From: Limimaricola sp041580155
GTDB taxonomy: Bacteria > Pseudomonadota > Alphaproteobacteria > Rhodobacterales > Rhodobacteraceae
Assembly (NCBI GenBank): GCA_041580155.1
Contig: JBFGEI010000089.1
Location: forward strand, 1 to 10,413
Reading direction: 5' to 3'
Length of the DNA stretch: 10,413 nucleotides
Shown: piece after piece, positions 1 to 6,847 of the stretch
Position numbering within the stretch: position 1 is the stretch's first letter
How the letters are laid out: each line of letters opens with the position of its first letter
Notes under the pieces: generated by a model
Seen by the model: the letters and a program-made list of their open reading frames with translations, nothing else
What the model was told of the DNA's origin: nothing
Databases searched by the model: none
Translations under genes and position numbers: made by a program

Positions 1-496
1 ACGAGGACTGCGATCCGGGTTTGCCGGCGGGGCGCGAGCCGCCGCTGTTCAGCGGGTCTTCCTGGCGCTGCACCGAGCCCTCGAAATGCGCGCCCGATTC
101 AATCGCGATCGTCTTGTGGATGATGTCGCCCTCGACCCGGGCCGACGAGGTCAGCCGGACCTTGAGGCCGCGCACCCGGCCGACGATCCGGCCGTTGATC
201 ACCACGTCATCGGCAACCAGTTCGCCCTTCACGGTGGCGCCTTCGCCGACGGTCAGCAGATGGGCGCGGATGTCGCCCTCGATCTGGCCTTCGATCTGGA
301 TGTCACCGGTGGTCTTGATGTTGCCCTTGATGTGCAGGTCGGCCGACAGGATCGATGCCGGCGGCTTGGCCTTGGGGGCGGCGGGGCGGTAGTCCTGCGT
401 GCCTTGCGGCTGCGCGGGCTTGGCTTGGGCGTCCATGGGGGCTGTCCCTTCGGCTGTCCTGGGTCCGGGCTCGTTGATTTTGCTCTTAGAAAACAT
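1..496 (-). CDS. Bactofilin family cytoskeletal protein (3' end cut by window edge)
   Basis: The minus-strand reading gives 165 codons and continues past the left edge. Residues 1-47 are a Pro/Ala/Lys-rich disordered tail beginning MFSKSKINEPGP. Residues of about 48-145 are a bactofilin domain of short hydrophobic/Gly repeats (GDIQIEG, EGDIRAHLL, GEGATVKGEL, ARVEGDIIHKTIAIE, GAHFEGSV), which form a right-handed beta-helix in this family. A Gly/Ser/Pro-rich C-terminal tail follows. Bactofilins polymerise without nucleotide at the inner membrane and position cell-wall enzymes. I chose the ATG at 494-496, which overlaps the last 11 bases of the upstream M23 peptidase gene, because the MFSKSKINEPG opening matches what I recall of relatives. 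A second in-frame ATG at 434-436 would remove 20 residues. Its ribosome binding site is weak, which suggests translation coupled to the peptidase gene. The family call is very secure; the exact morphological role is inference. Confidence 0.95.
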   Translation of the reverse strand, partial: MFSKSKINEPGPRTAEGTAPMDAQAKPAQPQGTQDYRPAAPKAKPPASILSADLHIKGNIKTTGDIQIEGQIEGDIRAHLLTVGEGATVKGELVADDVVINGRIVGRVRGLKVRLTSSARVEGDIIHKTIAIESGAHFEGSVQRQEDPLNSGGSRPAGKPGSQSS

Positions 497-1802
497 CTTG
501 TCCAGCTCGTATGTAGGTCATGGGATTGACGGGAGTGCCTCCAACGCGGACCTCGTAGTGAAGATGCGGTCCGGTGGATCGTCCGGAGTTCCCCATATCA
601 CCGATCCGGTCGCCGCGCGAGACCCTTTGCCCGACCTGGACGCTGATCTTGTTGAGATGCGCGTAGCGGGTTTCGATGCCGAATTCGTGCTGGATCTTGA
701 TCAGCCGGCCATAGCCCGACGCCCAGCCGGCCTCGATCACCACGCCATCGGCGGTGGAGTAGATCGGGGTGCCGATCGGCGCCGCGAAATCGGTGCCGGC
801 GTGCAGCCGGCCCCAGCGCTGGCCGAAGCCGCTGGTGAAGCGGTACGAGGCCTGCACCGGCTGGCCGAACGGCGCCTTTTCGGCGGCGATCCGGTACATG
901 TTGATCTTGTCGAGCTGGTCGAGCAGCGCGTTGGCGCGGCCGGTGGTGGTGTCGACGCCACCGCCCATGGTCGAGAACTGGATCGGGGTCAGCGGGCCAC
1001 CGGTGCCGGAATAGCCGCGGCGCACCTGCTCGAGCATGCTGTCGGGGTTCATCCCGGCGGCGCGGAACATCTCGTCGAGCGGCTCGACCGACACCGTCAT
1101 CGCCTCTTCGAGCTGGCGGAAGATGTCGTCGTTGCGCTCGTTGAGCAGCCGCAGCTCGAGCTGCAGCTCGCTGGCCTGCTCGATCGCCACTTCGGCGTCG
1201 GCGGCGATGATGTCGCGCTCCTCGGCGGTCGTTGCCAGCGCGTCGGACAGGATGTCGACGGTGCCGGTCATCGCCTGGGCGTCGGGGCCGCCGCTGACGC
1301 TGCCGCCATCGGCGATCGCCACTTCGAACGCCTTGGCGGCGTCGCGGGCTTCCTCGCGCTCAATCATGGTGCGGCGTAGCGCCGACTGCACGACTTCGAG
1401 ACCGGTCTCCATTTCGCGGCGGCGGTCTTCCGACGACAGCAGCTCGGTCTGCATCACCGAGATCTGTTCAAGCGCCGAAGAGAACCGCTGCTGCGCCGCT
1501 GCGGCCTCGGCGACGCGGCGGTCGCGTTCCTCGGACAGCGCGTTCAGCCGGTCTTCGTAGATCATCTGGTCGCGCTGTGCCTGGGCGCGGAAGTTCCCGG
1601 AGCCGATGCTGTCCATCAGCAGGATCGCGGTGGCGGTGATGGTCCAGCCGATCACCAGCGTCACGCCGGCCCATGCCACCAGCTGGGTGCCGGGGTGCAG
1701 TCGGATGAAGCGGGTTTCGGTGTCGGAGCGAAGAAACAGCCGCCGCTCGGGGAATCGGCGCTCGAGGGCCGCGTGTAGTTTCAGCGCTATTCGTGTCCGC
1801 AC
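486..1802 (-). CDS. Membrane-anchored M23 (LytM-type) peptidoglycan endopeptidase with coiled coil
   Basis: This 438-residue protein has a basic cytoplasmic segment (about 1-40), one membrane span (about 41-63), a long charged coiled coil (about 70-235), a linker, and a C-terminal M23 domain (about 320-430). The metal and catalytic residues are all present: HAGTD (H334, D338), H382 in RYAHL, and H413/H415 in GPHLHYEV, so it should be an active zinc endopeptidase cutting peptide cross-links in the periplasm. The next gene, a bactofilin, overlaps its stop, as in known bactofilin/M23 pairs such as BacA-LmdC of Hyphomonas neptunium. The frame stays open to a GTG at 1854-1856 (18 more residues), but that GTG has no ribosome binding site and lies at the expected transcript start of a possible promoter. 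The GTG at 1800-1802 has GGGGA six bases upstream and starts the basic segment cleanly. Identity is certain; the start is probable. Confidence 0.93.
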   Translation of the reverse strand: MRTRIALKLHAALERRFPERRLFLRSDTETRFIRLHPGTQLVAWAGVTLVIGWTITATAILLMDSIGSGNFRAQAQRDQMIYEDRLNALSEERDRRVAEAAAAQQRFSSALEQISVMQTELLSSEDRRREMETGLEVVQSALRRTMIEREEARDAAKAFEVAIADGGSVSGGPDAQAMTGTVDILSDALATTAEERDIIAADAEVAIEQASELQLELRLLNERNDDIFRQLEEAMTVSVEPLDEMFRAAGMNPDSMLEQVRRGYSGTGGPLTPIQFSTMGGGVDTTTGRANALLDQLDKINMYRIAAEKAPFGQPVQASYRFTSGFGQRWGRLHAGTDFAAPIGTPIYSTADGVVIEAGWASGYGRLIKIQHEFGIETRYAHLNKISVQVGQRVSRGDRIGDMGNSGRSTGPHLHYEVRVGGTPVNPMTYIRAGQDVF

Positions 1803-1808
1803 CGTCTG

Positions 1809-1813
1809 TCCCC
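1809..1813 (-). promoter_or_regulatory. Ribosome binding site deciding the M23 peptidase start
   Basis: GGGGA on the minus strand lies six bases before the GTG at 1800-1802. The alternative upstream GTG at 1854-1856 is preceded by pyrimidine-rich sequence (ACACCTCCCC) with no Shine-Dalgarno match. This favours the shorter protein. Confidence 0.45.
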
Positions 1814-1825
1814 GTGCTGTTCCCG

Positions 1826-1841
1826 AAAGTGGTACTACTTT
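1826..1841. promoter_or_regulatory. Imperfect 16-bp palindrome upstream of the M23/bactofilin unit
   Basis: AAAGTGGTACTACTTT reads AAAGTAGTACCACTTT on the other strand. Fourteen of sixteen positions are symmetrical, centred on GTAC, and the two that are not are transitions. It is unusually A/T-rich for this DNA. It sits 24 bases before the preferred peptidase start and 22 bases downstream of a possible -10 element, a common place for an operator. If the longer start were used, it would lie inside the coding region. No regulator can be named. Confidence 0.35.
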
Positions 1842-1862
1842 TGAAAGCAGCTCCACGGGGAG

Positions 1863-1891
1863 GTGTTACCGGTGGGCGTCCGGTGTCGCAA
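1863..1891 (-). promoter_or_regulatory. Candidate sigma-70-type promoter for the M23/bactofilin unit
   Basis: On the minus strand, TTGCGA (1886-1891, four of six consensus -35 bases) and TAACAC (1863-1868, a weak -10) are separated by 17 bases. Transcription would begin near 1855-1857, just upstream of the palindrome and before the preferred GTG start. The -10 match is poor, although weak -10 matches are common in this group. Confidence 0.3.
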
Positions 1892-2025
1892 CAATTTTGG
1901 CCGAGGTCCGGGGAACCCCGCCGGTTCGCACGGAAAACCGGCAGAATTTCGCCGACTCGAAACAGTTTGTTGAGGTGTTGTGCATCTGTGACGGTCTTGT
2001 GTCGGGTTTCGCGCCGCCGCGAGAA

Positions 2026-2047
2026 CCGCCGGGCGCGGGCCCGGCGG
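2026..2047 (-). terminator. Hairpin after the DUF455 gene, possible terminator
   Basis: CCGCCGGGC and GCCCGGCGG form a perfect 9-bp stem around a four-base loop, starting 15 bases after the DUF455 stop. On the minus strand it is followed only by TTCTC and then a second, smaller hairpin (stem TCGCG/CGCGA at 2009-2022). The short U content makes factor-independent termination uncertain, but the position between two separately regulated units fits. Confidence 0.45.
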
Positions 2048-2061
2048 CGGGTCGGGACGGG

Positions 2062-2883
2062 TCAGCGCCGCGACGCGGTCTCGGCCAGCGGCCAGTAGAA
2101 GTCGGGCGGAATCCCGGCCTCGGCGCGCTTCTCTTCGTTGAACGGCGGCTTCAGCGCGGCGTGGAAATGCTTGCGCACCAGCTCGTGGAACACAGGTGTC
2201 GGGTCGCGGTCGTCGCGGCCACAGAGGAAATTGAACCACTTCGCGCCGTAGGAGACGTGGTGCACCTCTTCGGCGTAGATCACCTCGAGCGCAGCCACAG
2301 TGTCGGTGTCGCCGGCCTTGCGGAAGATCTCGATCATCCCCGGCGTCACGTCGAGCCCGCGCGCCTCGAGCACCATCGGCACCACAGCCAACCGGGCCAG
2401 CAGGTCGGTCGCGGTGTCCTCGGCGGCGCGCCACATGCCCTCATGCGCGGGCAGGGCGCCGTAATGGCTGCCCAGGCTCTCGAGCCGGTCGCACAGCAGG
2501 TTGAAGTGCTTGGATTCCTCGTCCGCCGCCTTGACCCAGTCGTCGAAGAACCCGACCGGCAGCGGGGTGCCGGCAAAGCGGGCGATGATGTCCCAATGCA
2601 GGTCGACGGCGTTCAGCTCGATATGGGCGACGGCGTGGATCAGCGCGATCCGACCGTGATCCGATCCGGGCCGGCGCTTCGGCATGTCGCGCGGCGCCAG
2701 CAGTTCGGGGGTGTCGGGGCGGGCCGGCTTGTCGGGCGGCGTCGCGACGCCGATCGGCAGCGGCGCGGCTGCGGCGCGGCTGTCGCGCCACAGCTGCGCG
2801 GCGCGGTGCGACAGCGCGGTCTTGGCCCGGCCGTCGGCGGTGTTCAGCACCTCGACGGCCAGCTGGCTCAGCGTGGCGCTCAC
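2062..2883 (-). CDS. DUF455 family ferritin-like (putative diiron) protein
   Basis: This soluble 273-residue protein belongs to the COG2833/DUF455 family, whose biochemical role is not established. The ferritin-like four-helix pattern of iron ligands is visible: E89 in HAVAHIELN, the ExxH pair E123/H126 in DEESKHF, E173 in LEARGLD, and the ExxH pair E206/H209 in YAEEVHHV. That is a full carboxylate/histidine set for a non-haem diiron centre, so an oxidase, hydroxylase or iron-handling role is plausible but unproven. The GTG start at 2881-2883 overlaps the TGA of the peroxiredoxin gene (GTGA), and no clear ribosome binding site precedes it, so translation is probably coupled. The protein then reads cleanly as MSATLSQLAVEVLNTADG. 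Length and ends look intact. Family call secure; function unknown. Confidence 0.93.
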   Translation of the reverse strand: MSATLSQLAVEVLNTADGRAKTALSHRAAQLWRDSRAAAAPLPIGVATPPDKPARPDTPELLAPRDMPKRRPGSDHGRIALIHAVAHIELNAVDLHWDIIARFAGTPLPVGFFDDWVKAADEESKHFNLLCDRLESLGSHYGALPAHEGMWRAAEDTATDLLARLAVVPMVLEARGLDVTPGMIEIFRKAGDTDTVAALEVIYAEEVHHVSYGAKWFNFLCGRDDRDPTPVFHELVRKHFHAALKPPFNEEKRAEAGIPPDFYWPLAETASRR

Positions 2884-3353
2884 AGCGCGCGCACCGCGTC
2901 GAGAACCTCCTCGACATGGCCGGGCACCTTCACGCCGCGCCAGATCCGGGCGATCCGCCCCTCGGCATCGATCAGGAAGGTGCTGCGCTCGATGCCCCAG
3001 AAAGTCTTGCCGTACATCGATTTCTGCTTCCAGACGCCGTAGGCCTCGCAGGTCTTGTCGGCCTCGTCCGACAGCAATGCGATGCCAAGGCCGTGCTTGT
3101 CGCGGAACTTGTCGTGCTTGGCGACGCTGTCCTTCGACACGCCAAGCACCACCGCCTGCGCCACGGCGAAGGCCTCGGCCGCTTCGGTGAAGCCCAGCGC
3201 CTGCTTGGTGCAGCCCGAGGTGTCGTCGCGCGGGTAGAAATACAGCACCACCGGCGCGCCGCGCAGCGCCGACAGCGCGACGCTGCCGCCGCCGTCGCGG
3301 GGCAGTTCGAAATCGGGGGCGATCTGGCCCTGCTGCAATGTCTCGTCGACCAT
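2880..3353 (-). CDS. bcp: Bcp/PrxQ-type peroxiredoxin (thiol peroxidase)
   Basis: This cytoplasmic 157-residue thioredoxin-fold protein should reduce hydrogen peroxide and organic hydroperoxides. The peroxidatic cysteine is C48 in the PxxxTxxC motif (P41, T45, C48) after the strand VVLYFYP. Further family marks are GVSKDS (71-76), LLSDE (93-97), EAYGVW (103-108), KSMYGKTFWGI (111-121) and the TFLID strand (125-129). The resolving cysteine that E. coli Bcp has five residues after the peroxidatic one is absent (L53 here). The only other cysteine is C102, at the place of E. coli Cys99. The usual proline before GC is serine (TSGC). AAGGA lies eight bases before the ATG at 3351-3353. The open frame runs far upstream, but only this start gives the normal family length. 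It is first in a two-gene unit with the DUF455 gene. Confidence 0.95.
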   Translation of the reverse strand: MVDETLQQGQIAPDFELPRDGGGSVALSALRGAPVVLYFYPRDDTSGCTKQALGFTEAAEAFAVAQAVVLGVSKDSVAKHDKFRDKHGLGIALLSDEADKTCEAYGVWKQKSMYGKTFWGIERSTFLIDAEGRIARIWRGVKVPGHVEEVLDAVRAL

Positions 3354-3461
3354 GGCGCGAATCCTTGCCGGTTGGGTGTCGCGGCAGTGGTCGCCGCGAG
3401 GGAAGGACTCTACACTGGACCGACCGAAATCAAGGGGCCGCGGCCTGACTTGCAGCATCAG
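3354..3461. promoter_or_regulatory. Divergent control region between peroxiredoxin and AsmA-like genes
   Basis: This 108-base gap must hold promoters for both directions. On the minus strand TTGATT (3428-3433) and TAGAGT (3407-3412) resemble -35 and -10 elements, but the 15-base spacing is short. On the plus strand TACACT (3411-3416) is a fair -10 without a good -35. Two GANTC sites, at 3359-3363 and 3406-3410, lie here; the second overlaps the possible minus-strand -10. Individual promoter calls are weak; the region as a whole is the obvious place for control. Confidence 0.35.
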
Positions 3462-6400
3462 ATGATCAAGCCAGAGCACGCACCGCCGCCGCAGCATCAG
3501 CTGCGCCGCGACCACGACCCGCGGCCGCGACCACCGCGCCGGCCGCGCGGCCAGCGGGTCGCCGGGCTGTTGCGGCGGATGATCAGCGTCGCGATGACGC
3601 TGGTGGCGCTGCCCTTGGTGTTCGCGATCGCGCTGCCGCTGCTGCTGATCGGCCAGGAGGTGACGGCGCCAAGCTGGATCACCCGGCGGGTCGAGGCGCA
3701 GGCCGGCACCATGCTGGCCGGTGGCGATCTCGACTTCGGCGCGATCACCGTGACGCTGGGCACCGACCTGCACCCGAGAATCGGGCTGCGCGACACGGTG
3801 CTGCGCGACGCCAGCGGCGCGGTTCTGGCGCGGGTGCCCGAGATCGATGCGCTGGTGTCGCCGCGCGGTCTGCTGTTCAACCGCGAGGCGCTGGCGCAGG
3901 AGGTGGTGTTGCGCGGCGCCGAGGTAGGCCTGCGCCGCGAGTCCGACGGCCGCGTCGCGCTGCGCTTCGACCGGGCACCGACCATGCCGGGTCGGCCGGC
4001 GGCGCGCGGCGCGCCGCGGCGTCGCGCCGAGGGGCTGGCCGGGCTGCTGCAGCAGATCGACCGGCTGTTCGAACGCCCGGCGCTGGCGGCGCTGGAGCAG
4101 GTCCGCTCGGAGGGCCTGGTGATCAATTACGACGACGCCCGCGCCGGCCGCAGCTGGACCGTCGACGAAGGTCGGCTGACGCTCGATCTGCGCGACGGCC
4201 GCACCCGGCTGAGCGGTGGCGCTTCGGTGCTGTCGGGCCGCTCCTACGTGACCAAGCTGATGCTCGACTACGACCGGGCGCCGCGCGCCAAGACGGCGCA
4301 GATGGCGCTGCAGCTGACCGACGTGGCCAGCCGCGATATCGCGTCGCAACACCCGGCGCTCAGCTTCCTGTCGGTGCTCGACGCGCCGCTGTCGGCGGCG
4401 ATCCGCGGCACCGTCGGGCTTGATGGCCGGCCGGGACCATTCAGCGCGGCGCTGCAGATCGGCGAGGGCGCATTGGCGCCGGGCCGCGGCACCGACGGCA
4501 TCGGTTTCGACAGCGCCGCGCTGTATCTGCAGTTCGATCCGGAAGAAGAGCTGATCGCGTTCGACCGGATCGCCGTGGTGAGCGACTGGGGCGGCGTCAG
4601 CGGGTCGGGCCGCGCCTGGCTGCGCGAGATGACCGACGGCTGGCCCGGGGCGCTGGTCGGCCAGCTGCAGCTGGACCAGCTGACGCTGAACCCGGGCGGG
4701 ATCTTCGACGCGCCGGTCGAGCTGCGCGACGCCTGGCTGGACCTGCGGCTGCGCGATGCGCCCTTCGCGATCGAGCTGGGCGGTTTCGGGCTGAGCGACG
4801 CCGACACCGGGGCGCGGCTGACCGGCAGCGGCCAGGTGGATTACTTCCCGGAAGGCTGGCGGGTCGCGCTGGATGCGCGGGTCAACACTCTGCCGGTCGA
4901 CCGGCTGATGGCGCTGTGGCCCGACGGGTTCCGGCCCGGAATCCGCGACTGGTTCGACGCCAACGTCGCGCAGGGGGTGATGACCGACACCGTGGTCGGG
5001 CTGCGGCTCGATCCCGGCGGCACGCCGGTGATGGCGCTGACCCAGGGGTTCCGCGACGCCACGGTGAAGATCCTGCGCGACCTGCCTCCGATCACCGGCG
5101 CGGCGGGTCGCGCCAGCATGGCCGAGGACCGGTTCAGCCTGGCGCTCGAGACCGGAGCGGTCGACGCGCCCGAGGGCGGCGTCGTCGACCTGGCGGGGTC
5201 ACGCTTCGTGATCCCGGATCTTGCGGCGATGCCCGACCGGCGGGCCGAGGTGGCGCTGCGCGGCGCCGGGCCGATCCCGGCGCTGCTGTCGCTGCTCGAC
5301 CAGCCTCCGTTCGGCTTTCTTCAGAAGGCCGGGCAGCCGGTGACGCTGGCCAGCGGCCGGGCCGAGATCAGCGCCGATCTGGCGCTGCCGCTGGGCCGCA
5401 GCATCACTGGCGACGAGGTCAGCTACGCGGTCACCGGCACGCTGCGCGACGTTGCGAGCGAGGTGGTGGTGCCGGGCCGCAGCATCGCGGCCGCGGCGCT
5501 CGATCTGGCGGTCAGCCCTGAGGCGTTGCTGATCTCCGGCCCGGTCAGCATCGGCGCGGTGCCGGCCGACATCTCCTTCACCCGACCGCTGGGCCAGCCG
5601 GACGCCGCCGCGACGCTGGCCGGCACGGTCGAGATCTCGCAGCGGTTCCTCGACGAGTTCGGCATCGCGCTGCCGCCGGGCACGCTCGATGGCCGGGGCC
5701 GCGGCGAAATCGAGATCAGCCTGCCGCCGGGCGCCGCACCGCGCTTTGCGCTGGGCAGCGATCTTGCCGGGGTCGGGCTGGCGATCCCGAGCCTGGGCTG
5801 GACCCTGCCGCGTGGCGCCGGCGGCCGGTTCGACGTGGCGGGCCAGCTTGGCCCGGTGCCGCGGATCGACAAGCTGTCGCTGGAGGCCGGCGGGCTGTCG
5901 GCCAGCGGCAGGCTGTCGTTGCGGCCCGGGGGCGGGCTCGACCGCGCCGAGTTCGACCGGGTGCGGCTTGGCGGCTGGCTCGACGTGCCGGCGGTGCTGG
6001 TCGGGCGCGGGCCGGGCGCCACCGTCGGCATCGAGGTCGGCGGCGGCACGCTGGACCTGCGGCGCGCCGATTTCGGCGCGGGCGGCGGCGGCGACGGCGG
6101 GCCGATGGCCGTGGCGCTGGACCGGCTGCAGGTCACCAAGGACATCGCGCTGACCGGGTTTCGCGGCGATTTCTCGAGCGCCGGCGGGTTTTCCGGCCGG
6201 TTCGCCGCGTCGGTCAACGGCGCCGCGCCGATCGACGGGCTGGTGGTGCCGGACCGGCGCGGCGTGGCGCTGAGGCTGACCGGGTCGGACGCCGGCGCGG
6301 TGATGCGGGCCGCCGGGCTGTATGGCACCGCGACGGGCGGCGACATCGATCTGACGCTGCTGCCGACCGGCCAGCCCGGCAGCTACGACGGCGAGCTGCT

Positions 6401-6836
6401 GGTGCAGGGCTTGCGGATTCGCGACGCGCCGGCGATGGCGCAGCTGCTCGACGCGATCTCCGTGGTCGGGCTGTTGCAGCGGCTGGACGGGCAGGGGCTG
6501 GCCTTCGACCGGATCGCCGCCAGCTTCCGGCTTGATCCCGAGACGCTGACCGTGACGAAATCGAGCGCCTCCGGCCCCGGCCTTGGCATTTCTCTCGACG
6601 GGCTCTACAGCCTCGCCTCCCGCAATATGGATTTTCAGGGCGTGATCTCACCGTTCTACATGTTCAACGCCATCGGGTCGGTGCTGACCCGGCCCGGCGA
6701 GGGGTTGATCGGCTTCTCGTATCGGCTGCGCGGCACCCCGGAGATGCCGCAAGTGTCGGTGAACCCGCTGTCGGTGCTGACCCCCGGCATGTTCCGCGAG
6801 ATCTTCCGGCGGCCGCCGCCGCAGCCCGGCCAGTAA
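3462..6836 (+). CDS. AsmA/YhdP-family (DUF3971) envelope lipid-transport-like protein
   Basis: This is a predicted inner-membrane protein of 1124 residues with a large periplasmic part. Residues 1-40 are a Pro/His/Arg-rich cytoplasmic tail and about 41-64 a membrane span (ISVAMTLVALPLVFAIALPL). Long stretches of amphipathic beta strands follow, typical of the repeating-groove AsmA-like proteins. The YhdP/DUF3971 signature is seen around 488-560 (IRDWFDANV, then DATVKILRDLPPITGAAG). The C-terminal 70 residues carry the AsmA_2 ending (GVISPFYMFNAIGS, GEGLIGF, NPLSVLTPGMFREIFRR). YhdP, TamB and YdbH of E. coli are thought to move phospholipid between inner and outer membranes; the same job here is inference. 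The start is the least certain part: ATG 3462-3464 has no good ribosome binding site, and an in-frame TTG at 3450 and ATG at 3579 are alternatives. queA follows after 11 bases. Confidence 0.88.
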   Translation: MIKPEHAPPPQHQLRRDHDPRPRPPRRPRGQRVAGLLRRMISVAMTLVALPLVFAIALPLLLIGQEVTAPSWITRRVEAQAGTMLAGGDLDFGAITVTLGTDLHPRIGLRDTVLRDASGAVLARVPEIDALVSPRGLLFNREALAQEVVLRGAEVGLRRESDGRVALRFDRAPTMPGRPAARGAPRRRAEGLAGLLQQIDRLFERPALAALEQVRSEGLVINYDDARAGRSWTVDEGRLTLDLRDGRTRLSGGASVLSGRSYVTKLMLDYDRAPRAKTAQMALQLTDVASRDIASQHPALSFLSVLDAPLSAAIRGTVGLDGRPGPFSAALQIGEGALAPGRGTDGIGFDSAALYLQFDPEEELIAFDRIAVVSDWGGVSGSGRAWLREMTDGWPGALVGQLQLDQLTLNPGGIFDAPVELRDAWLDLRLRDAPFAIELGGFGLSDADTGARLTGSGQVDYFPEGWRVALDARVNTLPVDRLMALWPDGFRPGIRDWFDANVAQGVMTDTVVGLRLDPGGTPVMALTQGFRDATVKILRDLPPITGAAGRASMAEDRFSLALETGAVDAPEGGVVDLAGSRFVIPDLAAMPDRRAEVALRGAGPIPALLSLLDQPPFGFLQKAGQPVTLASGRAEISADLALPLGRSITGDEVSYAVTGTLRDVASEVVVPGRSIAAAALDLAVSPEALLISGPVSIGAVPADISFTRPLGQPDAAATLAGTVEISQRFLDEFGIALPPGTLDGRGRGEIEISLPPGAAPRFALGSDLAGVGLAIPSLGWTLPRGAGGRFDVAGQLGPVPRIDKLSLEAGGLSASGRLSLRPGGGLDRAEFDRVRLGGWLDVPAVLVGRGPGATVGIEVGGGTLDLRRADFGAGGGGDGGPMAVALDRLQVTKDIALTGFRGDFSSAGGFSGRFAASVNGAAPIDGLVVPDRRGVALRLTGSDAGAVMRAAGLYGTATGGDIDLTLLPTGQPGSYDGELLVQGLRIRDAPAMAQLLDAISVVGLLQRLDGQGLAFDRIAASFRLDPETLTVTKSSASGPGLGISLDGLYSLASRNMDFQGVISPFYMFNAIGSVLTRPGEGLIGFSYRLRGTPEMPQVSVNPLSVLTPGMFREIFRRPPPQPGQ

Positions 6837-6839
6837 AGG
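6835..6839 (+). promoter_or_regulatory. Ribosome binding site deciding the queA start
   Basis: AAAGG, overlapping the stop codon of the AsmA-like gene, lies eight bases before the ATG at 6848-6850. A GTG at 6839-6841 in the same frame would destroy this spacing and add three residues that QueA proteins lack, so the ATG is preferred. Confidence 0.6.
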
Positions 6840-6847
6840 TGCCCGCG

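Noticed and set aside
399..1379. Plus-strand frames opposite the M23 peptidase and bactofilin genes
   Set aside because: They are shadows; the minus-strand products carry unmistakable M23 and bactofilin motifs.
1857..2061. A regulatory RNA or small gene in the gap upstream of the M23 gene
   Set aside because: Apart from the terminator-like hairpins, the promoter candidate and the GANTC site I could not find a credible structured RNA or a small frame with a start signal.
2916..3461. Upstream extension of the AsmA-like frame over the peroxiredoxin gene
   Set aside because: It lies opposite a certain gene, has no membrane or domain features and would put the membrane anchor more than 200 residues into the protein.
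3354..4352. Upstream extension of the peroxiredoxin frame on the minus strand to 490 codons
   Set aside because: The added 333 residues are Arg/Gln/His-rich low-complexity sequence opposite the AsmA-like gene. The ATG at 3353 has a ribosome binding site and gives the normal family length.
5423..6346. A 307-codon minus-strand frame opposite the AsmA-like gene
   Set aside because: It is Pro/Ser/Ala/Thr-rich low-complexity sequence with no start signal or domain, as expected opposite Gly/Ala/Arg-rich coding DNA.
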